Assembly (NCBI RefSeq): GCF_947495455.1
Contig: NZ_CANLZC010000037.1
Span: 1 to 46,072, forward strand
Length of the DNA: 46,072 bases
Reading direction: 5' to 3'
Source of the DNA: an uncultured Shewanella sp.
GTDB lineage: Bacteria > Pseudomonadota > Gammaproteobacteria > Enterobacterales > Shewanellaceae
The notes beneath the pieces were generated by a model. It was not told where the DNA came from and did not search any database. It worked only from the letters and a program-made list of their open reading frames with translations. A program made the translations under genes and the position numbers. Positions 18,194 to 26,882 of this stretch are shown one piece after another. The first letter of the stretch is position 1. Each line of letters opens with the position of its first letter.

Positions 18194-20362
18194 TTACTTA
18201 ATGGGCTCATCAGGAAGAATGATTTTAAGGTTATCAATACGATACACCGCGCCCTCACCTTGTCCCCAACTAGGGAAGATCAGCAGAACATCAATGGCAC
18301 TCACATCGAGCCCAGCAGCAACTAACTCGTTTAATGAAAAAGTGTATGTCTGCCATTCGCCTGTTAATGGCAACTGGCCATCATTGCCTTTTTCAAGGGG
18401 CCACTCCACCTGATAAAGTGCGTCATGAGATTCAATCTTAAATAACCAAGCCGCCTCAGCGTTACTGGGCTGAGACACCACTTTCATATCAAATTGCACC
18501 ACGCCTTCTTGAGCGATATGACTGGCATCATAAGGTGCGGCTTGCGCCCCTTTTTTGACAAAGTCACTTTTAGAAATGAATCCCATCACAGTCGGTATGT
18601 CTCCAATGACAAACTCTGCCACGGCGCCATGCTCAACATCATCTTCTTTCACCGCTGGCGTCGTGCCACCACAGCAATCCCACATAGGCCAACTGTCATT
18701 TTCACTGTCTTCAAAGACAATCAAAGGCGGCGTTTCAAACACAAGATTGTCGATTTGATAAACCGCCCCTTCACCTTGTCCCCATGCAGGAAAAATCATC
18801 ACCACATCAATCGATGACACATCTAACCCCGCATCCATCAAGGTTTGTACAGGAAAGGTATAAGTCTGCCATTCGCCCACTTGGGGCCTATTGCCTTCCA
18901 GAGTGTTGCCTTCCAAACTGTCAAATAGTGCTAATTCAACCGCAGTGGAGATCTCTGTATCAGGGTGAGTACTTTCTAATTTAAGGTACCAAGTGGCCGA
19001 TACATCTTGTGGTAGGGCGATGACTTTAAGATCAAAACGTAAATAGCCATCCACTAATAAAGGAGAAGCATCATAGGGGCTGGCCATTCCTTTAGGATCT
19101 GTAATAAAGGGATCTTTGGTAATAAAACCATTAACCGTCGGCTCAGCATTGACATAAAACTCCATGACATCACCGCGAAGCTCATCACTTACTAGCCTCG
19201 GTGTACCGCCACCGCAGCAGTCCCATGCAGGCCAATTAGGGTTCATCTCGCCATAAAAAATCCTTAAAAGCTCAGCATCCCCCATGGCGACAGGAATGGG
19301 CGCCAAACCTTCCACTAAGGCATCATTCAAATTGTCATAACCGCCTCGAACCGTTTCACATCCTTTACCTGTATTCAAGTTTTGATTGCATTGATAAACA
19401 CGAATATAATCCACTTCTAGATGTTGCCCTTGAGCAAAGGCATCGGCATCAATGCCAAGAGCATTGACGTTTTCAGGCCAATTTCCTCCGACGGCTAAAT
19501 TTAAAATCATATAAAAAGCTTGATCAAAAGGCGCAAGATCCCAATGGGTGGTAAGCTCGCCTGTGGAGGCATCATAATACTCACTGAACCAGCCTCGATG
19601 CACTAACCCTGCTGCTTCCCCCTTACTGTTATAGAAAACATCGGATTGTCGCTGAGTTGCATAAAGGTAATCATCCACATACCAGCGGATCTCCCCAGCT
19701 TGCCATTCGATGGCATATTCATGAAAATCATCGGCGGGGTTATTGGCCATGGCATAGTCTTTGCCTGAATACACATTATTTGGCCACTCTTTACCGTAAT
19801 GCAATGAACCATAGATACGATTCTCGGCTCGTCCATCGTCATCTTTCACCTTAAGATTAACTGCCTCAACAATATCGATTTCACCGGATTTGGGCCAAGA
19901 GCCATACACTTCATCTGTTGGCAATAACCAAAAAGCCGGCCAAGAGCCTTGGCCACTAGGCAGCTTTGCGCGGATCTCATAACGCCCATAGGTAAAATCA
20001 CCTTGATAACGACTCACTAAACGCGCTGATGTATATGGCTTTTCAGCTCCTTGCTCAGCAGGCTTTGCCACTATGTGTAAAATCCCATTCTCCACATAGG
20101 CATTCTCATCACTATCGGTGTAACATTGCTGCTCTTCATTACCTGAGCCTGAGCAATCTTGTTCCCGTGTCCATTTTTTTTCATCAATAGCAGCACCATC
20201 AAACTCATCATTCCACACCATTTCCCAATCATCGACGGGCTGCAAAGGCTGGGTAATATGGCTTTCATTTTCAGAACTCTCACTATCACCGCAAGCTGAC
20301 ACGCCTGCAAACAAAGAAAGCAAGACCCACAATGAGGCGATTTTTCTTATCGAGTTATTCAT
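18194..20362 (-). CDS. GH16 beta-1,3-glucanase lipoprotein with two repeated C-terminal binding modules
   Basis: A 722-residue surface or periplasmic lipoprotein (lipobox GVSAC, Cys24). GH16 covers about 45-325, with the catalytic motif GEIDIVEAVN (nucleophile Glu161, Asp163, acid/base Glu166) and WPAFWLLPTDE, typical of laminarinases. Two related modules follow, opening with WPAWDCCGGGTP and WPMWDCCGGTTP and each closing with QGEGAVYxIDNL; they resemble the galactose-binding-like domain found in marine exo-beta-glucanases and probably bind glucan. Start choice is ambiguous among GTG 20371, ATG 20365 and ATG 20362; the last gives a 6-base spacing from AGGTG. It is the first structural gene of the locus, 280 bp downstream of the regulator gene. 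Confidence 0.92.
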   Translation of the reverse strand: MNNSIRKIASLWVLLSLFAGVSACGDSESSENESHITQPLQPVDDWEMVWNDEFDGAAIDEKKWTREQDCSGSGNEEQQCYTDSDENAYVENGILHIVAKPAEQGAEKPYTSARLVSRYQGDFTYGRYEIRAKLPSGQGSWPAFWLLPTDEVYGSWPKSGEIDIVEAVNLKVKDDDGRAENRIYGSLHYGKEWPNNVYSGKDYAMANNPADDFHEYAIEWQAGEIRWYVDDYLYATQRQSDVFYNSKGEAAGLVHRGWFSEYYDASTGELTTHWDLAPFDQAFYMILNLAVGGNWPENVNALGIDADAFAQGQHLEVDYIRVYQCNQNLNTGKGCETVRGGYDNLNDALVEGLAPIPVAMGDAELLRIFYGEMNPNWPAWDCCGGGTPRLVSDELRGDVMEFYVNAEPTVNGFITKDPFITDPKGMASPYDASPLLVDGYLRFDLKVIALPQDVSATWYLKLESTHPDTEISTAVELALFDSLEGNTLEGNRPQVGEWQTYTFPVQTLMDAGLDVSSIDVVMIFPAWGQGEGAVYQIDNLVFETPPLIVFEDSENDSWPMWDCCGGTTPAVKEDDVEHGAVAEFVIGDIPTVMGFISKSDFVKKGAQAAPYDASHIAQEGVVQFDMKVVSQPSNAEAAWLFKIESHDALYQVEWPLEKGNDGQLPLTGEWQTYTFSLNELVAAGLDVSAIDVLLIFPSWGQGEGAVYRIDNLKIILPDEPIK

Positions 20363-20542
20363 CATTTGCACCTAAGTTACTTACTATTATTTTTATTCAT
20401 TTTCTAATACGTTAAATGCCATAACATACTTGCCATACTCAAAATAGGCTGAAAACAACTTATGCAATAGTTAATAAAAAGTTGCAAATAAAACTCGATA
20501 TGGTGAAAGGTAATTGCGACGTAACGTTAACTAACACGTCAA

Positions 20543-20570
20543 AATGTGAGGTACAGAATGTGAGGTACAG
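20543..20570. repeat. 14-bp perfect direct repeat upstream of the glucan operon
   Basis: AATGTGAGGTACAG occurs twice in tandem (20543-20556, 20557-20570) in the gap between the LytTR regulator and the first GH16 gene. LytTR regulators bind direct repeats, so this is a possible operator. The match to the published LytTR consensus is not good, and adjacent copies are closer than usual for this family. Confidence 0.5.
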
Positions 20571-20651
20571 ATTTACTCTTACGAAAACGTAAAGCGATAC
20601 AGTATCATTCTAAGCAGAATGAAAAAGCCTCGCTCATTATGCAAGCTAATT

Positions 20652-21500
20652 CTACATATCAAAAGGTAAGGCTTGTCTTGCTTCAATGCTCTCTTGCAAG
20701 GCAGCATTATAATGCCGGCTCACTTTTAAATTCACATAATCCCCTAACGCGACCAAACTTTCATTGTTACGTAAGGCACGAATGCTTTTTATGCAATGAA
20801 TATTCACTAAGGTGGATTTATGGATCCGTTTAAACACCCTAGCATCTAATTGACTGACTAATTTTTTCATAGTGATCCTCACTATATGCGTTTCATGCTC
20901 AGTGTGAATACACATATAATCTCCTGCGGCGTCGATCCAACGGATCCGTTTAACAGGCAGAAAAATTTTCTCATTTTCACTATTTTTAATCACTAACTCA
21001 TGACAAAAAGTCCGTGGCAAAGGTGAGTCAGACTCCAACCAAGTTTCTAACTCGGCAACAGCAATGCCTGAAGTTTCACCAAGGGCATTGAGTAATTTAT
21101 ATTTCTCTTTATTCTCCCTTTGACTCGTATAACGCTCGACAATCCTTGCCACCGTTTTTTGCAATCGACTTAAGTTCACAGGCTTTAATAAATAATCAAT
21201 CGCATTGAGCTCAAAAGCCTCTAACGCATATTCACCATAGGCACTGACAAACACCACCATAGGCAATACATCAGACTGCAGTGCCTGCACCACTTCAATG
21301 CCATTAAGGCCGGGAAGGTGTAAATCCAGAAATAAAATATTCGGCGTCAGTGCATGGCACAGTTCAATGGCTTCATCGCCATCGGACGCTTCTGCCACAA
21401 TACTGATCTCCGGCAGTTTCTTCAAACGTAATTTCAGCCCCTCACGAGCAAGGGGTTCATCATCAACAATTATGGCGCGTAAAGGAGAAGGTAATATCAT
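20652..21500 (-). CDS. LytTR-family response regulator
   Basis: A 282-residue regulator. The receiver domain (about 7-125) has acidic pocket Asp13/Asp14 (IIVDDEP), phospho-acceptor Asp59 (LFLDLHLPG), a Ser/Ala switch (VFVSAYGEYA) and the KP loop (DYLLKPV). The C-terminal LytTR DNA-binding domain (about 168-275) carries IRWIDAAGDYMCIHT and FKRIHKSTLVNI. It overlaps the histidine kinase gene by four bases (ATGA), so the two are translationally coupled and form a LytS/LytR-type pair. Its position at the head of the glucan locus suggests that it controls the enzymes, receptor and permease downstream; that is inference. Confidence 0.93.
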   Translation of the reverse strand: MILPSPLRAIIVDDEPLAREGLKLRLKKLPEISIVAEASDGDEAIELCHALTPNILFLDLHLPGLNGIEVVQALQSDVLPMVVFVSAYGEYALEAFELNAIDYLLKPVNLSRLQKTVARIVERYTSQRENKEKYKLLNALGETSGIAVAELETWLESDSPLPRTFCHELVIKNSENEKIFLPVKRIRWIDAAGDYMCIHTEHETHIVRITMKKLVSQLDARVFKRIHKSTLVNIHCIKSIRALRNNESLVALGDYVNLKVSRHYNAALQESIEARQALPFDM

Positions 21501-22660
21501 AATAACAAAGGCCTAAAAGGCATATTCAGTGATACACAAGTACAATGATTATCAGGCTCTGATAATGCAATATGGAAATCTTCATCAAACAAGGCGTTTA
21601 AGCGAGACTCTGTATTGCTCAGTCCTACGCCTAATCCTCTTATTTTTTCGATACTTTGCATTCCATGATGATCTTCATCCCTTCTATCGACATAATTATT
21701 ATTTAATTTTCCATCGTCTAATACTTTCAATATTAAGCGATGACCTTCTACCTTAGCGTTAATCATAATATTTCCATGGCCTTTTCTCGGCTCAATGGCA
21801 AATTTAACGGCATTTTCCACTAAAGGTTGTAATAACATGCTGGGCACTTGAGCCTGAAGGGCATTTTCATCAATATCAAATGTCAGCTGTAAACGTTCAC
21901 CAAATCGCACTTTTTCAATAGAAAGGTAGGCTTCAAGCAAGGCCATTTCTTTTTTTAAGGTCGTTAATTCTTGCACATTTTTATCTAAGGTATAACGAAA
22001 AAACGTACAAAGTTTATCCAGCATCTCACAAGCTTTATCATTATCATTTTTTAAAATGAGTGTGGAGATGGCATTCATGGTATTAAACATGAAATGGGGA
22101 TTTAATTGATAACGTAGCATTTGTAATTGCGCGTCTTTTGCCGCCGTTTGTGCTCGCAATAATAACTCATGCTTTTTCTGTAATTGATTATTATATAGAA
22201 GGGTAAAAAAGATCGCGGTCCAAACAAACAAAGTGGTTAATGAGAATAACAACCAACCACCAAATTCCAACATGTTCCAGTCTGCATTCCAAGCTTGATG
22301 ATACACTACCATCTTATAACTACTCAGCTTGATAATGTTGTACACTCCGCCTAAACAAGCGGCGGCCATGAAACTGCAACTGAGGGAAATATTTAAAGGC
22401 AAATGGATGAGACGACGAATGAGTAACCACTGCAAATAAGAAAAAACAAAACCACTTAAGGTTTCTATCATTAAATTCAGCAATTGGCCTGATAAATTAA
22501 AGTCCACATCCTCAAATTGCGGCCTAATGATGGCGAAAAAAACCACTAATGCGTACCCCAACCACCCTGCTACTTGCAGAGTCCAAAATTGCTGACTCAA
22601 CGTTAAAGGCGCTTTCACTGGGGATCGTATTCCAGAATAAGAGGCTACATCTTCCATCAT
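21497..22660 (-). CDS. LytS/YpdA-type membrane sensor histidine kinase
   Basis: A 387-residue kinase of the His_kinase (PF06580) class. Four hydrophobic segments lie between about residues 28 and 157, giving a membrane sensor with no large periplasmic domain. A short coiled coil leads to the phospho-acceptor motif LRYQLNPHFMFNTMNAIS (His189). The HATPase domain has MLLQPLVENAVKFAI (N box) and GLGVGLSNTESRLNALF (G box). Which signal it senses is not evident; with so little periplasmic exposure it may sense a membrane or cytoplasmic cue. ATG at 22660 or 22657 is possible; AAGGAT lies about 10 bases upstream. It is the first gene of the leftward two-component pair. Confidence 0.92.
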   Translation of the reverse strand: MMEDVASYSGIRSPVKAPLTLSQQFWTLQVAGWLGYALVVFFAIIRPQFEDVDFNLSGQLLNLMIETLSGFVFSYLQWLLIRRLIHLPLNISLSCSFMAAACLGGVYNIIKLSSYKMVVYHQAWNADWNMLEFGGWLLFSLTTLFVWTAIFFTLLYNNQLQKKHELLLRAQTAAKDAQLQMLRYQLNPHFMFNTMNAISTLILKNDNDKACEMLDKLCTFFRYTLDKNVQELTTLKKEMALLEAYLSIEKVRFGERLQLTFDIDENALQAQVPSMLLQPLVENAVKFAIEPRKGHGNIMINAKVEGHRLILKVLDDGKLNNNYVDRRDEDHHGMQSIEKIRGLGVGLSNTESRLNALFDEDFHIALSEPDNHCTCVSLNMPFRPLLL

Positions 22661-23009
22661 AAAATCATATCCTTATAAAGAAGCAACCAGCTTAGCGTAA
22701 AACTCACCTTAAAATCAATAAAGCCTCTTTTCAGCGCCACTTTATGCAACCGAAATCACTTCAGCCAAGATCACCCAATTAATGCTAGATAGAAACCCAC
22801 ATCTTTTTCAGCAAAGACATTTTCATCTTGATGACATGTAAAAACCGATGCGCCACTAAGTTAAACCTTTATTGCTTCTTCAAAGCGGTATAAATCGTCA
22901 ATTAATGAATGTGATATTCTCTATTGATGAAAAGTCGAAGTCATTTCAATGCATTTCAGTATAGAATAGAGTCATTATTCATATCGCACATCGAGGCCTA
23001 ACTCCAACC
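22661..23009. other. Divergent intergenic region between the kinase gene and recC
   Basis: A 349-bp gap that must carry promoters for both the leftward two-component pair and the rightward recCBD operon. I see no strong -35/-10 pair, no LexA box and no hairpin. Confidence 0.5.
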
Positions 23010-26000
23010 ATGCTCTATTTGATCCAATCTAACATGATGGAAGCCCTCTCTAAACAATTAGCCAATGAACTTGCCAGTCCTCTGCCGAGTCTATCCTGTT
23101 TACAACCTGAGCACATATTAGTGCAAAGTCCAGGTATGTCGACGTGGCTGCGATTAGAAATTGCTAAACATAATAATATTGCTGCGGTATTGGAGTTCCC
23201 TCTGCCTTCTAGCTTCATCTGGCAGTTATGCCACACTTTGCTTGAGAATGTGCCTAAAGAAAATGCCTTTACCAAAGCCGCCATGACATGGAAACTCATG
23301 GATTTGCTGCCTCGCTTATTAGACCGAGAAACCTTCAAGCCACTCAAGAATTATTTGGCGGACACACAAACATCACAGACTAAGCCCTCTGAACCATCCC
23401 ATGAGGACACTTTAGATGCGCATTCTCAGGAACCGCTGAAGCTTTCCCAAGATCCACTGAGACTTTCTCAGGAGCCGCTGAAGCTCTCCCAAGATCCGCT
23501 GAGACTTTCTCAGGAGCCGCTGAAGCTCTATCAACTTTGTGGCCGTATCGCCGACATTTTCGATCAATATTTAGTCTACCGTCCCGACTGGATAGCGGCT
23601 TGGGAAAACAACGAAGCCCCGCTCTCACTCAGCGAGGAACAAGCATGGCAGCCGGAATTATGGCGTGCCCTCATCGATTTTAATGCCAATGAATTACAAC
23701 AAAGTCAATATCACAGAGCCAACTTGCATCATGCGTTATTTACCGCCCTTGATGATCCCAACACTGATTTATCCGGCTTACCCCAGCGACTCTTTGTCTT
23801 TGGTATTTCATCCATGGCGCCGCAAACCTTAGAGGTGATCCATTATTTAGCCAAGCGCATTGATGTCATCATGTTAAGTCTCAGTCCCTGTCAGCATTAC
23901 TGGGGCGATATTATCGATCCCAAATTGCGCGCACGAATGGCGCTAGAATATGCGGGTAAAAAACAGCTTGATGCCTTATGGGAAGATAAACTCGAAGTGG
24001 GCAATCCCATCTTGGCCAATAACGGCAAAATGGGCCGTGAATTACTGGATCTTATTCTCTCTCTGCCCGAGAGTCATACTCAATTTAATTTTGATTGCTT
24101 TATCGATCCCCTTACCTTAGGCACCTCAAATACAGAGAATAATCCACAATCTCTGCTTGCAGGCGTACAATCTGATATTTTAAACCTTGAAACCCGCGGC
24201 CAAAGTCTTGGCCCCGATGCCAGTTTATATTTAAGCATTGAGGGTCGACGTCCATTAGATCAAAACGATACTTCTATTACGCTAAGAAGCTGTCACAGCC
24301 CATTAAGAGAAGTCGAAACTTTACACGATCATTTATTGGAAATGCTCAGCCAAAACCCTAAGCTATCACCGAAAGATATCGTGATCATGATGCCCGATGT
24401 GGCCGCATACGCCCCTTATATCGACGCCGTTTTTGCCGCTAAACAAGGTGCTCATTATCTTCCTTATGCCATAGCTGATAGAGGCGCGGCGCAAGAATCA
24501 CCGCTTATTAATAGTTTCTTGCATTTGCTAAATATCAATCAAAGTCGTTTCGCATTAACCGACATATTAGGCATTTTAGAAGTCCCTGCCGTATTAAGGC
24601 GCTTTGGGCTGGATAATGACGACCTCAATCTTATCAGGCAATGGCTAGAGCAAGCGAACATTCGCTGGGGCCGAGATGAAAAAAGCCGAATGAAGCAAGA
24701 TCTGCCGCCTTTTAATCAAAATTCCTGGGCATTTGGTATTAAACGTTTGTTATTAGGCTACGCCTTTAGTGACGCATCGCCTTTATATCATGACACCCTC
24801 GCTGTAGAAGGCATAGAAGGTCAGTCAGCTCAAGCTTTAGGTCAATTATTAAATTTCATTGAAACCATAGACAAACATCAAGTGTTACTCGCCACCCCTT
24901 TGCCCATCACGCAAAGGCAAGCCCAACTGGATGAGATGTTAAATGATTTTTATGAGGTGGATGACGATGAAAGAGAGCAATTGCAAACCGTACGCGATGC
25001 CTTGTGTAAACTCTCCACAGAGCTCAATGATGCCCAGCACCAACAAGATATTGCCATTGAAATCTTACATACTTGGTTTAAACAAACCTTATCAGAATCC
25101 CGTGTCGGCCAACGTTACTTAGCGGGCAGTGTGAATTTTTGTACTTTAATGCCCATGCGATCTATTCCGTTTAAACTGGTCTGTCTATTGGGCATGAATG
25201 ACGGCATTTATCCTAGGGTTCAGTATCCTGTAGGCTTTGATCTTGTTGCACATTTTGGCCCTCGAAAAGGGGATCGCTCTCGAAGACTCGATGACAGGTA
25301 TTTATTTTTAGAAGCGCTATTATCCGCCAGAGAGCAATTATACATCAGCTATATCGGCCACAGTGAACGAGATAACTCTGAGCGTATTCCATCCATGTTA
25401 ATCACGGAGCTCGTGGAATACTGTCAGCTTTGCTATCTGCCTGAAAAATTTAAGCATTTAGAAGACAGCAGCGTCTCACCAACAGATATTCAATCGATTG
25501 AACAGGCGATTGAACAACAATTATTACAAAAAATGCCACTGCAACCTTTTGACAATAAGCTCTATCAAGCTCAATCAAGTGACAGTGAACAAGCTATTCA
25601 GCAAAGTTATGCCGCTCAATGGTGCCCAGTGCAAGTCAAACAGCCTAATGGCAATGATAAAGACAATGATAAGAATAAACACAGCTCATCGCACAATGCC
25701 AAGTTCAGTGAACAACACTCTTCTCAATACCGGTCTTTTATTGGTAACAGCACACACACAGATCAAGAGACGACTGATACTTTATCTGACGCTTTATCTG
25801 GCTCTTTATTATCAAAGCAAAGCCAAACCAATATTGATGCCATAGAAAATGACACTCACACTCTCGATTTATCGGCTTTCATTCGATTTTATCGCAATCC
25901 GGCGCAATATTTCTTTAAACGTCGCTTAAAAGTTGATCTCAACCTCGATATTCAAATTGATCATAACGATGAGCCTTTTTCTTTAAATAACCTTGAACGG

Positions 26001-26882
26001 CATAAATTACAAACGACGATTCTTGAGGATACACTCGACAAAAACCTCAGCCGACCAGATCCACAATTTTACCAAAAACTCCAAGCCAGTGGCGATTTAC
26101 CTTTATCGCCCTTTGATACCTTATTATTGAATGAGTACCAAAAAGACTTGTTGCCTCTCATCGATAGAATTTATTACTTACAAGGTAAAACAGCAAAAGA
26201 TAAAGCGATAAACAACACGGATATATCAGCTAACGAAGCACAAGAAATTGCAACAGAAGACCAAGAAAAAACTCAAGATTGTGATATTCAATTACACTTT
26301 GACGCTCCCTTTGACATCCAACTCACAGGCCGAATCGATAACATTAGCGTTAAAGGCTTAGTCAATTATCGCCCTGGCACTGCTAAAGCCAAAGATCTTA
26401 TTCGAGTCTATATCAGGCATTTATGCCTCAATGCCATGGGCGTAAATCGTCCCAGTTACTTACTCGATGCCGGTAAGTTTCATGTATTTGACAGCCTCAC
26501 CAGTGCGGCAGCCTATCAAGAATTACACACTTGGATAGCGTTTTTTTACGCAGGTTTAGAACAACCCCTTGCCTTTATTCCTAATACTTCTTTTGCCTAT
26601 GCAGAAGCAGATGGTGAACATGCCAATAAACTTGACGCCGCCGCATCAGCTTGGCTCAACGAACAAACACAATTTGGCGATGCCAGCGATCCCCACTTTC
26701 ACAGGTTATATCACTTTCCTGAAGACTTTCAAGAACACACCTTTGGTCATATCAGCCAGACTTTGCTGTCGCCATTACTGAGCTTATATCAGTCAGGGCC
26801 TTTAAAGCAGCTCAGTGGACATGTGGAATCGATGTCCTTAAGTCATTCAAACACTTCCGCGTCTAAGGAGGGATCACTATGA
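23010..26882 (+). CDS. recC: Exodeoxyribonuclease V gamma subunit RecC
   Basis: RecC is the scaffold and Chi-recognition subunit of RecBCD, which repairs double-strand breaks. Conserved stretches align by eye with enterobacterial RecC: FPLPSSFIWQLCHTLL, MTWKLMDLLPRLLDRE, FDQYLVYRPDW, SITLRSCHSPLREVETLHDHLL, YLPYAIADR, LMPMRSIPFKLVCLLGMNDGIYPR and GDRSRRLDDRYLFLEALLSA. At 1290 residues it is longer than Escherichia coli RecC (1122) because of hydrophilic insertions: residues about 125-173, including five heptads of S-Q-[ED]-P-L-[KR]-L; about 875-945 (Asn/Lys/Ser-rich); and about 1070-1095. The insertions sit between conserved blocks, so function is probably kept. The ribosome binding site is weak (GAGG 13 bases upstream). 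It overlaps recB by ATGA. Confidence 0.95.
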   Translation: MLYLIQSNMMEALSKQLANELASPLPSLSCLQPEHILVQSPGMSTWLRLEIAKHNNIAAVLEFPLPSSFIWQLCHTLLENVPKENAFTKAAMTWKLMDLLPRLLDRETFKPLKNYLADTQTSQTKPSEPSHEDTLDAHSQEPLKLSQDPLRLSQEPLKLSQDPLRLSQEPLKLYQLCGRIADIFDQYLVYRPDWIAAWENNEAPLSLSEEQAWQPELWRALIDFNANELQQSQYHRANLHHALFTALDDPNTDLSGLPQRLFVFGISSMAPQTLEVIHYLAKRIDVIMLSLSPCQHYWGDIIDPKLRARMALEYAGKKQLDALWEDKLEVGNPILANNGKMGRELLDLILSLPESHTQFNFDCFIDPLTLGTSNTENNPQSLLAGVQSDILNLETRGQSLGPDASLYLSIEGRRPLDQNDTSITLRSCHSPLREVETLHDHLLEMLSQNPKLSPKDIVIMMPDVAAYAPYIDAVFAAKQGAHYLPYAIADRGAAQESPLINSFLHLLNINQSRFALTDILGILEVPAVLRRFGLDNDDLNLIRQWLEQANIRWGRDEKSRMKQDLPPFNQNSWAFGIKRLLLGYAFSDASPLYHDTLAVEGIEGQSAQALGQLLNFIETIDKHQVLLATPLPITQRQAQLDEMLNDFYEVDDDEREQLQTVRDALCKLSTELNDAQHQQDIAIEILHTWFKQTLSESRVGQRYLAGSVNFCTLMPMRSIPFKLVCLLGMNDGIYPRVQYPVGFDLVAHFGPRKGDRSRRLDDRYLFLEALLSAREQLYISYIGHSERDNSERIPSMLITELVEYCQLCYLPEKFKHLEDSSVSPTDIQSIEQAIEQQLLQKMPLQPFDNKLYQAQSSDSEQAIQQSYAAQWCPVQVKQPNGNDKDNDKNKHSSSHNAKFSEQHSSQYRSFIGNSTHTDQETTDTLSDALSGSLLSKQSQTNIDAIENDTHTLDLSAFIRFYRNPAQYFFKRRLKVDLNLDIQIDHNDEPFSLNNLERHKLQTTILEDTLDKNLSRPDPQFYQKLQASGDLPLSPFDTLLLNEYQKDLLPLIDRIYYLQGKTAKDKAINNTDISANEAQEIATEDQEKTQDCDIQLHFDAPFDIQLTGRIDNISVKGLVNYRPGTAKAKDLIRVYIRHLCLNAMGVNRPSYLLDAGKFHVFDSLTSAAAYQELHTWIAFFYAGLEQPLAFIPNTSFAYAEADGEHANKLDAAASAWLNEQTQFGDASDPHFHRLYHFPEDFQEHTFGHISQTLLSPLLSLYQSGPLKQLSGHVESMSLSHSNTSASKEGSL
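23424..23528 (+). repeat. In-frame 21-bp tandem repeat (five units) within recC
   Basis: Five 21-bp units start at 23424, 23445, 23466, 23487 and 23508 and encode alternating SQEPLKL and SQDPLRL heptads, residues 139-173. Units 1, 3 and 5 resemble each other most, as do 2 and 4, giving a 42-bp higher-order period. The third base of some codons differs between units, so the array is not brand new. It sits in an insertion not present in Escherichia coli RecC. Confidence 0.9.

Noticed and set aside
23424..23528. CRISPR array or mobile repeat in recC
   Set aside because: The units are contiguous without spacers, in frame, and encode a smooth heptad series inside one gene.
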